Below are positions 42,978 through 52,346 of a stretch of 64,000 nt of DNA, piece by piece; within the stretch, counting starts at the first letter, position 1, and the number at the start of each line of letters is the position of its first letter. Source of the DNA: Nitrospirae bacterium MYbin3 (GTDB lineage: Bacteria; Nitrospirota; Thermodesulfovibrionia; Thermodesulfovibrionales; Dissulfurispiraceae); contig PEAD01000007.1 in assembly GCA_002753335.1 (NCBI GenBank), positions 1 through 64,000 on the forward strand, given 5' to 3'. Both the position numbers and the translations under genes were made by a program. The notes beneath the pieces were generated by a model. That model was not told the DNA's origin. It searched no databases and saw nothing but the letters and a program-made list of their open reading frames with translations.

Positions 42978-44609
42978 ATGAAATGCGCTGAGCTGCTTGT
43001 AAAATGCCTTGAAAATGAAGATGTTTCATTTGCCTTTGGACTGCCGGGCGAAGAGAACCTCGAGCTGCTCAGGGCGCTTGCTCAATCCGAAAAAATAAAA
43101 ACAATAATTGCGAGAGACGAACGCAGCGCAGCTTTTATGGCAAACGCTTTTGGCAGGCTTACCGGCAGGCCGGGCGTCTGTTTTTCAACATTAGGCCCCG
43201 GCGCCACAAATCTTGTTACCGGCATTGCTGATGCCCTTCTCGATTTCGCTCCTGCTTTGGCTATTACGGCTCAGGCATCATCCGCCAGAAGACACAAAGA
43301 GTCGCACCAATATGTGGACCTGCTTTCGATGTTCAAGCCTATAACAAAATGGAACTGCCGCATAGAAGCTCCTGCTACAGCTAACGAAATTGTGAGAAAG
43401 GCTTTCAGACTTGCGGTGCAGGAAAAGCAGGGGCCTGTTCACATAGAGCTTCCTGAAGACATTGCTGATATGCCTGCCGAAAGCAGCCCGATCGCAGCTT
43501 CTTATCCGGAGCATACAGTTCCTGATGAAAAGGCGTTTCATAAAGCGGCTGCAATGATAAAGGATGCAGATCTGCCGGTCATACTCGCAGGGCACGGGGT
43601 CATAAGAGGAAAAGCCACGGACGAGCTTATCAAATTTGCCAGAAAAACAGGAATAGCGGTCATTAACACCTTTATGGGCATGGGCGCTATTCCTGCAGAC
43701 GACGAACTTTTTATATCGACAATAGGGCTTCAGGCGAGGGATTATATTCAATGCGGACTTGATAGGGCGGACCTCATAATAGCGATAGGTTACGATCCTG
43801 TAGAGTTCAGCCCAAAATGGTGGGATGGAAACAAAAAGATAATTCATATTGACGCCACCCCGGCAGAAGTGGACCAAAACTACAACGCCTTTGAACTGAT
43901 AGGTGACTTGAGCTATGTTTTAAAAATGCTTACAGATGCTTTGGCCGCTCAAAAAGATTCCGGATATTTTTTAAAACTGAAAAAAGAGATCGAAAATAAT
44001 ATGTCCGACAGTGCTTTTTTGTCCGAAAGCGGCAGCATTACCCCTTTGCAGATAGTCAATGATATGAGGAAGGCACTTGGCAGGAGTGATATTCTGATAA
44101 GCGATGTGGGGGCGCACAAGATATGGATCGGAAGATTTTATCCGGCGTATAAGCCCAATACCGTTATTATTTCGAACGGTTTTGCATCTATGGGATTCGC
44201 CATACCCGCTGCAATAGCGGCTAAACTGCAGCATCCGGAAAAGAAAATTATAGCCGCAGTCGGTGACGGCGGCTTTATGATGTCGATGGCCGAACTTGAA
44301 ACTGCCGTAAGATACAAACTTCCGTTCGTCACCGTTATTTTCAATGACAATGGATACGGGCTGATAAAATGGAAGCAGCAGGCCAGATACAACAAGAATT
44401 TTTTTGTTGATCTGGGGAACCCAGATTTTGTGAAGCTCGCAGAATCATTTGGATGCAAGGCTTACAGGGCGGAGCATTCCTCCGAACTTTTTCCTGCCAT
44501 TACAGATGCGCTTAGGCAAACTGTGCCCTCGGTTATCGACTGCAGGGTTGATTATTCAACAAATATGAAGCTTACCGAAAAACTTGGACAAATAGTATGC
44601 AAGATATAA
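42978..44609 (+). CDS. Acetolactate synthase large-subunit-like ThDP enzyme
   Basis: This protein of about 543 residues has the fold of acetohydroxyacid synthase: GLPGEENLELL with the catalytic glutamate, a central domain, and the ThDP motif GDGGFMMSMAELETAVRYKLPFVTVIFNDNGYG. It would condense pyruvate into acetolactate or a related product. No regulatory IlvH subunit is adjacent, so it may be of the catabolic AlsS kind; exact reaction uncertain. ATG at 42978 (MKCAELLVKCLENEDV) fits family starts. It overlaps nadB by 13 bases. Confidence 0.82.
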   Translation: MKCAELLVKCLENEDVSFAFGLPGEENLELLRALAQSEKIKTIIARDERSAAFMANAFGRLTGRPGVCFSTLGPGATNLVTGIADALLDFAPALAITAQASSARRHKESHQYVDLLSMFKPITKWNCRIEAPATANEIVRKAFRLAVQEKQGPVHIELPEDIADMPAESSPIAASYPEHTVPDEKAFHKAAAMIKDADLPVILAGHGVIRGKATDELIKFARKTGIAVINTFMGMGAIPADDELFISTIGLQARDYIQCGLDRADLIIAIGYDPVEFSPKWWDGNKKIIHIDATPAEVDQNYNAFELIGDLSYVLKMLTDALAAQKDSGYFLKLKKEIENNMSDSAFLSESGSITPLQIVNDMRKALGRSDILISDVGAHKIWIGRFYPAYKPNTVIISNGFASMGFAIPAAIAAKLQHPEKKIIAAVGDGGFMMSMAELETAVRYKLPFVTVIFNDNGYGLIKWKQQARYNKNFFVDLGNPDFVKLAESFGCKAYRAEHSSELFPAITDALRQTVPSVIDCRVDYSTNMKLTEKLGQIVCKI

Positions 44610-46153
44610 CAACCGATTTTCTGGTCATCGGAAGCGGAGTGGCAGGGCTTCGGGCTGCAATAGAGCTTGCGGGCAAAGGAAATGTGCTGGTGGTAACGAA
44701 AGACATTCCCACCGAGAGCAGCACCGAATATGCCCAAGGCGGGGTGGCGGTAGCTTTGAGTGATGAGGATGAGGTTGGAATACATTTTGAGGATACGATC
44801 CGGGCAGGCGACGGTCTTTGCCGTGAAGATGCAGTAAAGGTGCTTGTTGAAGAAGGCCCCGAGAGGATACGTGAGCTTATAGAGTGGGGCGCCGAATTTG
44901 ACAGGGAAGGAACAAAGCTCGCGTTTACGCTTGAAGCAGCGCATTCAAGAAGAAGGGTTCTTCATGCAAATGGAGATTCTACAGGCAAAGAACTTGAGAG
45001 GTCGCTTCTTAGCAAAGTGATTTCTATCAATACTATAAGCAGGCTTCCATTTTCGATTGCGGCAGATTTGCTTGTGAAAGACGGCAGATGCTATGGGGCT
45101 TACATTCTTAAAGACGCTAAGATGTGCAGGGTTTTTGCAAGGGCTACGGTTTTAGCCACAGGCGGAGCAGGACAGGCTTTTTCGAGGACAACCAATCCGG
45201 CGGTTGCTACGGGAGACGGAATGGCAATTGCGTACAGGGCAGGAGCAGTTCTTGAAGATATGGAGTTTGTCCAGTTTCATCCCACCGCGCTTTATGCGCC
45301 CTCTGCGCCGCAGTTTCTTTTGACAGAAGCGATGAGGGGCGAAGGGGCTGTCCTAAAAAATATCGCAAACAAACCGTTTATGTCCTGTTATCACCAGCAG
45401 GCCGAACTTGCGCCGCGAGATGTGGTGTCGCGGGCTATAATTTCTGAAATGGTCAGCACAAAGAGCAATAATGTGTATCTTGACCTTACACATAAGGACA
45501 GTGGGTTTATAAAACACAGGTTTCCAAGGATTTACTCTACCTGTCTTCGCTACGATGTTGATATAACGCGTGACATGATACCTGTATCTCCCGCAGCGCA
45601 TTACATAATGGGCGGTGTAAAAACAGACCTTGATGGAGCGACAAATATAAAGGGCCTTTATGCAGCAGGCGAGGTTGCATGCACGGGTGTTCATGGTGCG
45701 AACAGACTGGCAAGCAACAGTCTTCTCGAAGGTCTTGTTTATGGGTTTCGGGCTGGACGTTCAGCAGCATCCGAAACAGGCAGAGAATTGCCGGATGGAA
45801 GATATTTTGGGAAAGGCGCGATATTTGAAAATGGAAAAGACGATGTAGCCAATATAGAAGAGGTGAGAACTTTTGTCAGGCGTATTATGTGGGACCGGGT
45901 CGGCATTATACGGTGCGGAGTTTCTCTATCAGAAGCTTGGGACAAATTTTCGGAAATAAAACCTCTGCTTGATTCAACTTTTATGACGCGCCGCGGGCTT
46001 GAACTCAGGAATATGCTTACGGTATCTCTTCTGATAACCAAAGCGGCCTTAAACCGTAAAGGAAGCATAGGTGGACATTACAGATCTGATTTTACGGACA
46101 GGGGCAGCGAATGGCATCGCCGCATAACCCTTTCAAATCAGGATGGCCTGTAA
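44597..46153 (+). CDS. nadB: L-aspartate oxidase
   Basis: This FAD enzyme makes iminoaspartate for NAD synthesis. The 518 residues show the dinucleotide motif FLVIGSGVAGLRAAIELA, TEYAQGGVAVAL, the HSRRRVLHANGDSTG active-site region, QFHPTAL and GANRLASNSLLEGLV. The C-terminal helical domain is complete. It overlaps the ThDP enzyme gene. Confidence 0.95.
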   Translation: MQDITTDFLVIGSGVAGLRAAIELAGKGNVLVVTKDIPTESSTEYAQGGVAVALSDEDEVGIHFEDTIRAGDGLCREDAVKVLVEEGPERIRELIEWGAEFDREGTKLAFTLEAAHSRRRVLHANGDSTGKELERSLLSKVISINTISRLPFSIAADLLVKDGRCYGAYILKDAKMCRVFARATVLATGGAGQAFSRTTNPAVATGDGMAIAYRAGAVLEDMEFVQFHPTALYAPSAPQFLLTEAMRGEGAVLKNIANKPFMSCYHQQAELAPRDVVSRAIISEMVSTKSNNVYLDLTHKDSGFIKHRFPRIYSTCLRYDVDITRDMIPVSPAAHYIMGGVKTDLDGATNIKGLYAAGEVACTGVHGANRLASNSLLEGLVYGFRAGRSAASETGRELPDGRYFGKGAIFENGKDDVANIEEVRTFVRRIMWDRVGIIRCGVSLSEAWDKFSEIKPLLDSTFMTRRGLELRNMLTVSLLITKAALNRKGSIGGHYRSDFTDRGSEWHRRITLSNQDGL

Positions 46154-46160
46154 AACCTGA

Positions 46161-46190
46161 TTGTATAGACCTGCACTAATCGTTTAAACT
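46161..46190 (+). promoter_or_regulatory. Candidate promoter of the PilF-like gene, leaderless position
   Basis: TTGTAT, 18-base spacer, TAAACT ending at 46190. Start would fall on or one base past the ATG at 46196. No ribosome site. Confidence 0.35.
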
Positions 46191-46195
46191 GAAAT

Positions 46196-46924
46196 ATGCG
46201 AAATAAAACTGGTCTAAATTTAATTTTCTCTTTTGCAGGGTTGTTTTTGCTTGCATTGTTTGCGGGCTGTGCCAGTGTGGGCGTAGAAGAAGAAAAAGAA
46301 GCCGAGTTTCATCTAAAAATGGGCAGCTCTTCGCTCAACGAAGGCAATATACAGGGTGCGTTTGTGGAGCTGCAGAAATCTCTTCAGCTGAATCCTAACA
46401 ACAAAGAGACGCTCAATACTCTCGGTCTTGTATATATGCATCTGGACGATTACAATAAAGCGAAGGATTTGCTTTTAAGAGCAATAAGCCTTGATGCCGA
46501 ATTCTCCGAAGCGCACAACAATTTAGGGCTTGCCTACGCAAAAAGCCAAGAATGGCAGAATGCTATAGAGTCCTATAAGAAAGCGCTTTTAAATCCCTTG
46601 TTTCAGACCCCCGAGAAGACCTTTTGCAATTTAGGTTCTGCATATTACAGAGCCGGGCAATATGACCTTGCAGCAAACGCATTTAAGGATGCGCTAAGAA
46701 GAAACCAGCAGTTTGTACAGGCATATTACGGACTTGCCCTTTATTACAACAAGGTTTCAAGATACGGAGACGCAGCCGATGCTATAAAACGCGGTTTGCA
46801 GATGGATCCCGAATATGCGGGCAATGCCAAAAAGTATGCGGAAGACTCAAGGAGAAGACTGCTCTCGGCCAAAGGGGAAGAGGAGCAGGAAATTAAAGAT
46901 CTACTCGAAATACTTAACTACTAA
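46196..46924 (+). CDS. TPR lipoprotein, PilF/PilW-like
   Basis: This 242-residue protein has a lipobox (LLALFAGC, Cys near residue 25). Five to six TPR repeats follow (residues about 38-215: AFVELQKSLQLNPNNKETLNTLGLVYMHLDDYNKAKDLLLRAISLD). This is the layout of PilF/PilW, the outer-membrane pilotin of type IV pilus secretins. No other pilus gene is in the window, so the role is inferred. Confidence 0.85.
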   Translation: MRNKTGLNLIFSFAGLFLLALFAGCASVGVEEEKEAEFHLKMGSSSLNEGNIQGAFVELQKSLQLNPNNKETLNTLGLVYMHLDDYNKAKDLLLRAISLDAEFSEAHNNLGLAYAKSQEWQNAIESYKKALLNPLFQTPEKTFCNLGSAYYRAGQYDLAANAFKDALRRNQQFVQAYYGLALYYNKVSRYGDAADAIKRGLQMDPEYAGNAKKYAEDSRRRLLSAKGEEEQEIKDLLEILNY

Positions 46925-46933
46925 TTTCCTTTT

Positions 46934-46972
46934 ATAAGAAAAGCCCCTCGATTGTTGAGGGGCTTTTCTTAT
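46934..46972. terminator. Bidirectional terminator between PilF-like gene and glnA
   Basis: ATAAGAAAAGCCCCTC, a 7-base loop, GAGGGGCTTTTCTTAT: a perfect 16-bp stem with A-rich and T-rich flanks. It works for both converging operons. Confidence 0.92.
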
Positions 46973-46992
46973 ATCTTAATTCAAACCGCTTT

Positions 46993-48405
46993 TTAAATAT
47001 CGTAGTAGAGGAAGAACTCGTACGGATGCGGCCTAAGCCTGAGCTGGTCAACTTCTTTTGTCCTCTTATAGCTTATCCATGTGTCGATAACATCCTCGGT
47101 GAATACATTGCCTTTAAGCAAGAAGTCATGGTCTTCTTCGAGATTATTAAGAGCCTCGTCAAGGCTGCCGGGCATGGTCGGAACCGTTGCAAGTTCCTCA
47201 GGCCCAAGTTCGTAAATATCCTTGTCGAGAGGTTCGCCGGGATGTATCTTATTTTCTATTCCATCGAGTCCAGCCATAAGCATCGCGGTGAACGCAAGGT
47301 AAGTGTTGCAGGACGGATCAGGGAATCTGACCTCAACCCTCTTTGCCTTCGGGCTCGCTGAGTAGGTCGGAATTCTGATAGAAGCCGAACGGTTTCTTGC
47401 GGAATAAGCAAGATTGACCGGCGCTTCAAATCCGGGGGTCAGCCTCTTGTAAGAATTGGTGGTCGGGTTGGTTATTGCGGCAAGAGCCTTTGCGTGCTTC
47501 AAAACACCGCCGATGTAGTAAAGGGCCATATCACTCAAGCCTGCGTATCCGTTGCCTGCAAAGAGAGGCTTGTCTTTTTTCCAGATGCTCTGATGGACAT
47601 GCATGCCGGAGCCATTGTCGCCGAAAAGCGGCTTGGGCATAAAGGTGACTGTTTTACCGTGCCTTCTCGCAACATTTTTGATGATGTATTTGAAGAGCAT
47701 GTTCTTGTCAGCCATCCTGACAAGAGAATCAAATCTCATGTCAATTTCTGCCTGCCCGGCTGTTGCTACCTCGTGATGCTCTCTTTCAACATAGATGCCG
47801 CATTTCTGCATTTCCATGCACATCTCTGTTCTGAGATTCACCTGACTGTCTGTTGGAGGAACAGGGAAATAGCCCTCCTTGTGTCTTGGTTTGTAGCCCA
47901 AGTTAGGATTCTCTTCACGGCCTGAATTCCAGATGCCTTCTGTTGATTCGATGAAGTAGTATCCGCTGTGGGAGTTTTGATCAAACCTTATGCCGTCAAA
48001 GATGAAAAATTCGGCTTCAGGGCCGAAGTATGCGGTATCGCCGATGCCGGTTGACTGGAGATATTTTTCTCCCTTCTGGGCTATAAAACGAGGATCTCTT
48101 GTGTAGTATTCCTTTGTTATAGGGTCAACGACATTACAGATAAGGCTTATAGTTGGATACTCCATGAAAGGATCCATGAAGGCTGTGGACGGGTCGGGCA
48201 TTATAAGCATGTCCGAGGTGTGGATAGCCTGCCATCCCCTTATCGAAGAGCCGTCAAACCCAAGACCCTCCTCAAAAACCTCTTCCTTAAGCTCCGCTAT
48301 CGGAACCGCAAAATGTTGCCAGATTCCAGGGAAATCGAGGAACTTGAAGTTTGCCATTACGGCCTTGTTCTCTTGTGCCATCTTGATTACATCTTTTGGT
48401 GTCAT
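46993..48405 (-). CDS. glnA: Glutamine synthetase type I
   Basis: This dodecameric ammonia-assimilating enzyme has 470 residues with [48 protein letters not shown] and [10 protein letters not shown]. The adenylylation region IYELGPEE keeps the tyrosine, so control by adenylylation is possible. AAGGAGG ribosome site upstream. It is the last gene of the amidotransferase-glnB-glnA unit. Confidence 0.98.
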   Translation of the reverse strand: MTPKDVIKMAQENKAVMANFKFLDFPGIWQHFAVPIAELKEEVFEEGLGFDGSSIRGWQAIHTSDMLIMPDPSTAFMDPFMEYPTISLICNVVDPITKEYYTRDPRFIAQKGEKYLQSTGIGDTAYFGPEAEFFIFDGIRFDQNSHSGYYFIESTEGIWNSGREENPNLGYKPRHKEGYFPVPPTDSQVNLRTEMCMEMQKCGIYVEREHHEVATAGQAEIDMRFDSLVRMADKNMLFKYIIKNVARRHGKTVTFMPKPLFGDNGSGMHVHQSIWKKDKPLFAGNGYAGLSDMALYYIGGVLKHAKALAAITNPTTNSYKRLTPGFEAPVNLAYSARNRSASIRIPTYSASPKAKRVEVRFPDPSCNTYLAFTAMLMAGLDGIENKIHPGEPLDKDIYELGPEELATVPTMPGSLDEALNNLEEDHDFLLKGNVFTEDVIDTWISYKRTKEVDQLRLRPHPYEFFLYYDI

Positions 48406-48443
48406 TAAATCTCCTCCTTAGTTTTATGTTGCGCTATATTTTT

Positions 48444-48785
<342 letters not shown>

Positions 48786-48793
48786 TCACCTCC

Positions 48794-49480
48794 TCAGACA
48801 AAAAAGTTTTCATAAAAACCATATGCTCTTTTTGAATAAACTTTATACTCAGCTTCGGTGTCACTCTTAATTTTTTCAAAATCAACATTCTCGTTTTTCA
48901 GCCATTCAAAGACCATCTCTTTTCGCACTTCTATATGGAACTGAAACGCATAAGCATTTTTGCCTTGCCTGAAGGACTGATTCGGGAAAAGCTCCGACCC
49001 CGCCAGTCTTACAGCTCCTTCGGGGATAGTGAACGTCTCGCCATGCCAGTGGAAAACCTTGAATTTTTTTGAGAGTTTCCCGGCATTATATGCAAGGCCC
49101 TGCATTATGGGATCAACCAAAGCAGAATCTGCAAGCTCTATGTCATACCAGCCTATCTCTTTTTCGGCTCCGGCGTACACTTTCGCGCCGAGAGCTTTTG
49201 CTATAAGCTGCGCGCCCAAGCAAACGCCGAATATTTTTTTGTCATTTGCTATAAACTCACGGACTAACTCTTCTTGTTTTTTAATGTAGGGGTAGATATT
49301 GCCCTCATTAACGCTCATCGGGCCGCCCATCATCACAAGCGCATCGAAATTTTTTGTGTCCGGTATTTTTTCGCTTGCCGAAAGATCAACGATTTTATAG
49401 GGCTTTTTTGTTTTCTTGAGAAAATCCTCAATTGTGCCCGGTCCCTCGGCGCTTATGTTTTTGCATATTAAAACATTCAT
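48794..49480 (-). CDS. Class I glutamine amidotransferase
   Basis: This 228-residue stand-alone GATase-1 protein has GGPMSVNE, the nucleophile elbow GVCLGAQLIAKALG, and FQFHIEV with the catalytic His and Glu. The synthetase partner or acceptor is unknown. It is the first gene of the glnB-glnA operon, which suggests a nitrogen-stress role such as glutamine breakdown or gamma-glutamyl transfer; inference. No ribosome site precedes the ATG. Confidence 0.88.
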   Translation of the reverse strand: MNVLICKNISAEGPGTIEDFLKKTKKPYKIVDLSASEKIPDTKNFDALVMMGGPMSVNEGNIYPYIKKQEELVREFIANDKKIFGVCLGAQLIAKALGAKVYAGAEKEIGWYDIELADSALVDPIMQGLAYNAGKLSKKFKVFHWHGETFTIPEGAVRLAGSELFPNQSFRQGKNAYAFQFHIEVRKEMVFEWLKNENVDFEKIKSDTEAEYKVYSKRAYGFYENFFV

Positions 49481-49494
49481 GATTGAGCTAACTT

Positions 49495-49510
49495 TGCAAT
49501 AGTTGTACCA
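49495..49510 (-). promoter_or_regulatory. Sigma-54 promoter of the amidotransferase-glnB-glnA operon
   Basis: Minus strand TGGTACA-ACTA-TTGCA has GG-N10-GC and TTGCA. The -12 C (49496) is 16 bases from the ATG, so the mRNA leader would be about 4 bases. This is consistent with nitrogen control, but the short leader is unusual. Confidence 0.5.
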
Positions 49511-49553
49511 TAAAGAGAGTGACTGAAAAACAAGGATTTTAAGTCGATGTAGG

Positions 49554-49588
49554 GGCTGTGGCTGCCTGCAAATTAGGCAGCCACAGCC
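49554..49588 (-). terminator. GC-rich hairpin after amtB
   Basis: A perfect 14-bp stem (GGCTGTGGCTGCCT with its complement) and 7-base loop between amtB and the next operon. It lacks a T-run on the minus strand, so it may be a weak terminator or an RNA-stability element. Confidence 0.5.
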
Positions 49589-49601
49589 TGATTTATAGGC
49601 A

Positions 49602-50903
49602 TTACAATGTGTATCCGCTTTCGCCGTGCTGTGAAATGTCGAGGCCCATCACTTCGGACTCCTCATCAACCCTTATTCCGATGGTCATATCAATAACTTT
49701 AAGCATAGCGGCCGTTGCTATAAAAGAATAAAGCGCAGTTACGGCTACTCCGGCAGCCTGAATCAAAAACAGCTTGGGATTTCCGAAAAAGAGTCCGTCC
49801 GCAACTGCGGGGTTGATAGCTTTCTGTGCCAACAGCCCTGCTGCAAGGGTTCCCAATATTCCGCCGACACCATGCACACCGAAAGCATCCAGAGAATCGT
49901 CATACCTGAAACGGTTTTTCAAATTCAAAGCCGCATAGCACACCGCTCCGGCCGCAAAACCTATCAAGAGAGCGGACATGGGGCCGACAAAGCCTGACGC
50001 CGGGGTTATGGTTGCAAGCCCTGCTATTGAGCCTGTCGCCGCTCCGAACATTGTTGGCTTTCCGCGATGAACCCATTCTATAAGAACCCATATTAATGTG
50101 GCGGCAACCGCAGAAATATGCGTAACCACAAAAGCCATTGTGCTTAAACCGCCCGAGGCAAGTGCACTGCCGCCGTTGAAGCCGAACCAGCCAAACCAGA
50201 GCAGTCCTGCGCCGAGAACTGTCAGAGGCAAATTGTGCGGCGTCATAGCATCATGCATGTACCCTTTTCTCTTTCCGATTATCAAAGCGGCAGCCAAAGC
50301 AGATATGCCTGAGGTTACATGAACTACTATGCCTCCCGCAAAATCAATAACGCCAAGCTCTTTCAGCCAGCCGCCTGTCCCCCATACCCAATGAGCAACA
50401 GGGTCATAGACAAATGTTGACCAAAGCAGCGTGAATATAAGGAATGCAGAAAATTTCATGCGCTCAGCAATCGCACCGGATATAAGCGCTGGGGTGATCA
50501 CAGCAAACATCGCCTGATAGATCATGAACGCCATGTGGGGAACTGTTGCCGCATAATCGGAGTTTGGCTCAAGACCCACGCCCTTAAGGCCAATCCAATC
50601 AAGACCGCCTATAAGCCCTCTTATATCAGGGCCGAAAGAAAGGCTGTAGCCCCAAAGTATCCATTGCACGCTGATAAGTGCAATAACGACAAAACTCTGC
50701 ATTATGGTTCCGAGGACGTTTTTGCGCCTGACCATTCCGCCATAAAACATCGCAAGAGCAGGCGTCATAAGCAGTACGAGCGCCGCAGATAAAAGCACAA
50801 AAGCGGTGTCTCCTGTATCAACTTTGGCGGCTCTGACTGTTTCTTCCGCATAAGCTGGCGAAGCAATTATACCAAAGGCCGCAGCCATTAGTAGCTTATT
50901 CAT
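49602..50903 (-). CDS. amtB: Ammonium transporter
   Basis: This 433-residue AmtB-type trimeric channel has a signal peptide (MNKLLMAAAFGIIASPAYA) and eleven TM helices. Key parts are AMFYGGMVRRKNVL, the pore histidines in DFAGGIVVHVTSG and DAFGVHGVGGILG, and GFNGGSA. It is controlled by PII, whose gene is in the next operon. AGGAGG precedes the start, and a strong sigma-54 element lies 35 bases upstream. Confidence 0.97.
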   Translation of the reverse strand: MNKLLMAAAFGIIASPAYAEETVRAAKVDTGDTAFVLLSAALVLLMTPALAMFYGGMVRRKNVLGTIMQSFVVIALISVQWILWGYSLSFGPDIRGLIGGLDWIGLKGVGLEPNSDYAATVPHMAFMIYQAMFAVITPALISGAIAERMKFSAFLIFTLLWSTFVYDPVAHWVWGTGGWLKELGVIDFAGGIVVHVTSGISALAAALIIGKRKGYMHDAMTPHNLPLTVLGAGLLWFGWFGFNGGSALASGGLSTMAFVVTHISAVAATLIWVLIEWVHRGKPTMFGAATGSIAGLATITPASGFVGPMSALLIGFAAGAVCYAALNLKNRFRYDDSLDAFGVHGVGGILGTLAAGLLAQKAINPAVADGLFFGNPKLFLIQAAGVAVTALYSFIATAAMLKVIDMTIGIRVDEESEVMGLDISQHGESGYTL

Positions 50904-50937
50904 AAAAACCTCCTGCAGTTGTTTTTTATTATGTTAT

Positions 50938-50954
50938 AGCGAAAAACGTGCCGG
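50938..50954 (-). promoter_or_regulatory. Sigma-54 promoter of amtB
   Basis: Minus strand CCGGCACG-TTTT-TCGCT has the exact GG-N10-GC core (GGCACG at -24, CGC at -12). Predicted start is near 50927, giving a 23-base leader with AGGAGG. Confidence 0.7.
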
Positions 50955-51005
50955 ATAAGATGTGTTGATTTTTAGAGGGAATAAATTGCTGTCAAAAGCA
51001 ACAGG

Positions 51006-51019
51006 CTACATTTTTGTAG
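51006..51019. promoter_or_regulatory. CTACA-N4-TGTAG inverted repeat, copy 1
   Basis: CTACATTTTTGTAG, about 85 bases upstream of the predicted amtB start, in enhancer position. Confidence 0.6.
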
Positions 51020-51074
51020 GAACTTGTGTTTACAAACCGGCGCACCCGTTAGAAAACATTGGTTTCCGAAAAAG

Positions 51075-51088
51075 CTACATTTTTGTAG
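51075..51088. promoter_or_regulatory. CTACA-N4-TGTAG inverted repeat, copy 2
   Basis: CTACATTTTTGTAG, identical to copy 1, about 155 bases upstream of the predicted amtB start. Flanked as GCTACA...TGTAGC. Confidence 0.6.
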
Positions 51089-51091
51089 CAG

Positions 51092-51105
51092 CTACAATTT
51101 TGTAG
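51092..51105. promoter_or_regulatory. CTACA-N4-TGTAG inverted repeat, copy 3
   Basis: CTACAATTTTGTAG, centre 17 bases from copy 2. It ends three bases before the NRAMP gene stop. Confidence 0.6.
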
Positions 51106-51107
51106 GA

Positions 51108-52346
51108 CTAAACCGAGGGGACAGCTATGCTTATGACCAGCACCGCGGTTAGGGCTATTACTACAACAACTGTGCCCCAAGATATATAGTTGTAAAACCG
51201 GGGATTTGTGTATTCACCCATAAGCTTAGTGTTGTTTACGAGCGCTATGGCATAAACAAGCACAAAAGGAAGAAGAATCCCGTTGATAAAGGCCGAAAGC
51301 ACCATCATAGAAACAAGCGGTGCACCCGGCGTCAGAACTAGAAGCGCAGAAAAAACTATAGTCAGGGTATAAATCCACATAAACTGAGGGGCTTCTTTAA
51401 ACGTCTTGTTTATTCCGGCTTCCCAGCCCATAGCTTCGCAGACATAGTAGGCGGTGGCAAGGGGCACTATAATCGTGCCGAGCAAAGATGCATTTGCAAG
51501 GCTGACCGCAAAAATCAGCGAAGCGTAGTCACCCGCAAGAGGTTTTAAAGCGATCGCAGCTTCGGAGGCTTCGTTAATCCTTATTCCGTGCGGAAACAGC
51601 AAGGCTCCGCAGGCCGTGATTATGAAAAAGCTTATTATGTCGGTTATAAGACATCCGACAACCACATCCAGTCTTGAAGCCTTATAATCTTCCTTTTTTA
51701 TGCCCTTTTCTGCTATCGAAGACTGAAGATAAAACTGCATCCACGGCGTGATTGTGGTTCCGATTATCGCGATGCTGAGCATTATGTATTCGGAGTTCCA
51801 CTGCACTTTTGGCACCAACATACTTTTTGCCACGTCGCCCCAATCAGGTTTTGCGAGCACTCCAGAAATAACATAGCCGATATATATAAGGCACGCGAAA
51901 AGAAGTATCCTTTCGACCGACCGATAACTGCCTTTAGTAACCAGTATCCAGATCGATATTGCGCCTATCGGCACCATTACGTATTTGCTCAATCCCAAAA
52001 TCTCCATGCTTGCGGCCCATCCTGCAAAATTGGCAACGGTGTTCCCGAAGTTTGCAATCAGCAGGCCTATCATCATAAAAAATGCTGTCTTAACACCATA
52101 ATTTTCCCGGATGAGGTCTGACAAACCTTTGCCGGTGATGACACCCATCCGCGCCACCATTTCCTGTATGACAACGAGCGCTATTGTGGTGGGAATCAGC
52201 GTCCAAAGAAGGTTGTAGCCGAAACGGGCGCCGGCGACCGAATAAGTTGTGATGCCGCTCGCATCGTTGTCAATATTGGCTGTTATTATCCCCGGTCCCA
52301 TAACCGCAAAAAAGAGAAGGAACCTTTTCCAGCGGCTGAGCGTCAT
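51108..52346 (-). CDS. NRAMP-family transporter with altered metal site
   Basis: This 412-residue protein has the NRAMP fold with about eleven TM helices. The TM1 DPGN motif aligns to DASG at residues 28-31, keeping the Asp but losing Asn. In TM6 the metal-binding Met of the usual MPH is Thr200 (TPW). Loss of the soft Met ligand is a feature of NRAMP-related Mg2+ transporters, so hard-ion (Mg2+) transport is likely. The start overlaps the stop of an MgtE-like sensor protein by 4 bases, supporting Mg2+ as substrate. This function is inference. Confidence 0.85.
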   Translation of the reverse strand: MTLSRWKRFLLFFAVMGPGIITANIDNDASGITTYSVAGARFGYNLLWTLIPTTIALVVIQEMVARMGVITGKGLSDLIRENYGVKTAFFMMIGLLIANFGNTVANFAGWAASMEILGLSKYVMVPIGAISIWILVTKGSYRSVERILLFACLIYIGYVISGVLAKPDWGDVAKSMLVPKVQWNSEYIMLSIAIIGTTITPWMQFYLQSSIAEKGIKKEDYKASRLDVVVGCLITDIISFFIITACGALLFPHGIRINEASEAAIALKPLAGDYASLIFAVSLANASLLGTIIVPLATAYYVCEAMGWEAGINKTFKEAPQFMWIYTLTIVFSALLVLTPGAPLVSMMVLSAFINGILLPFVLVYAIALVNNTKLMGEYTNPRFYNYISWGTVVVVIALTAVLVISIAVPSV

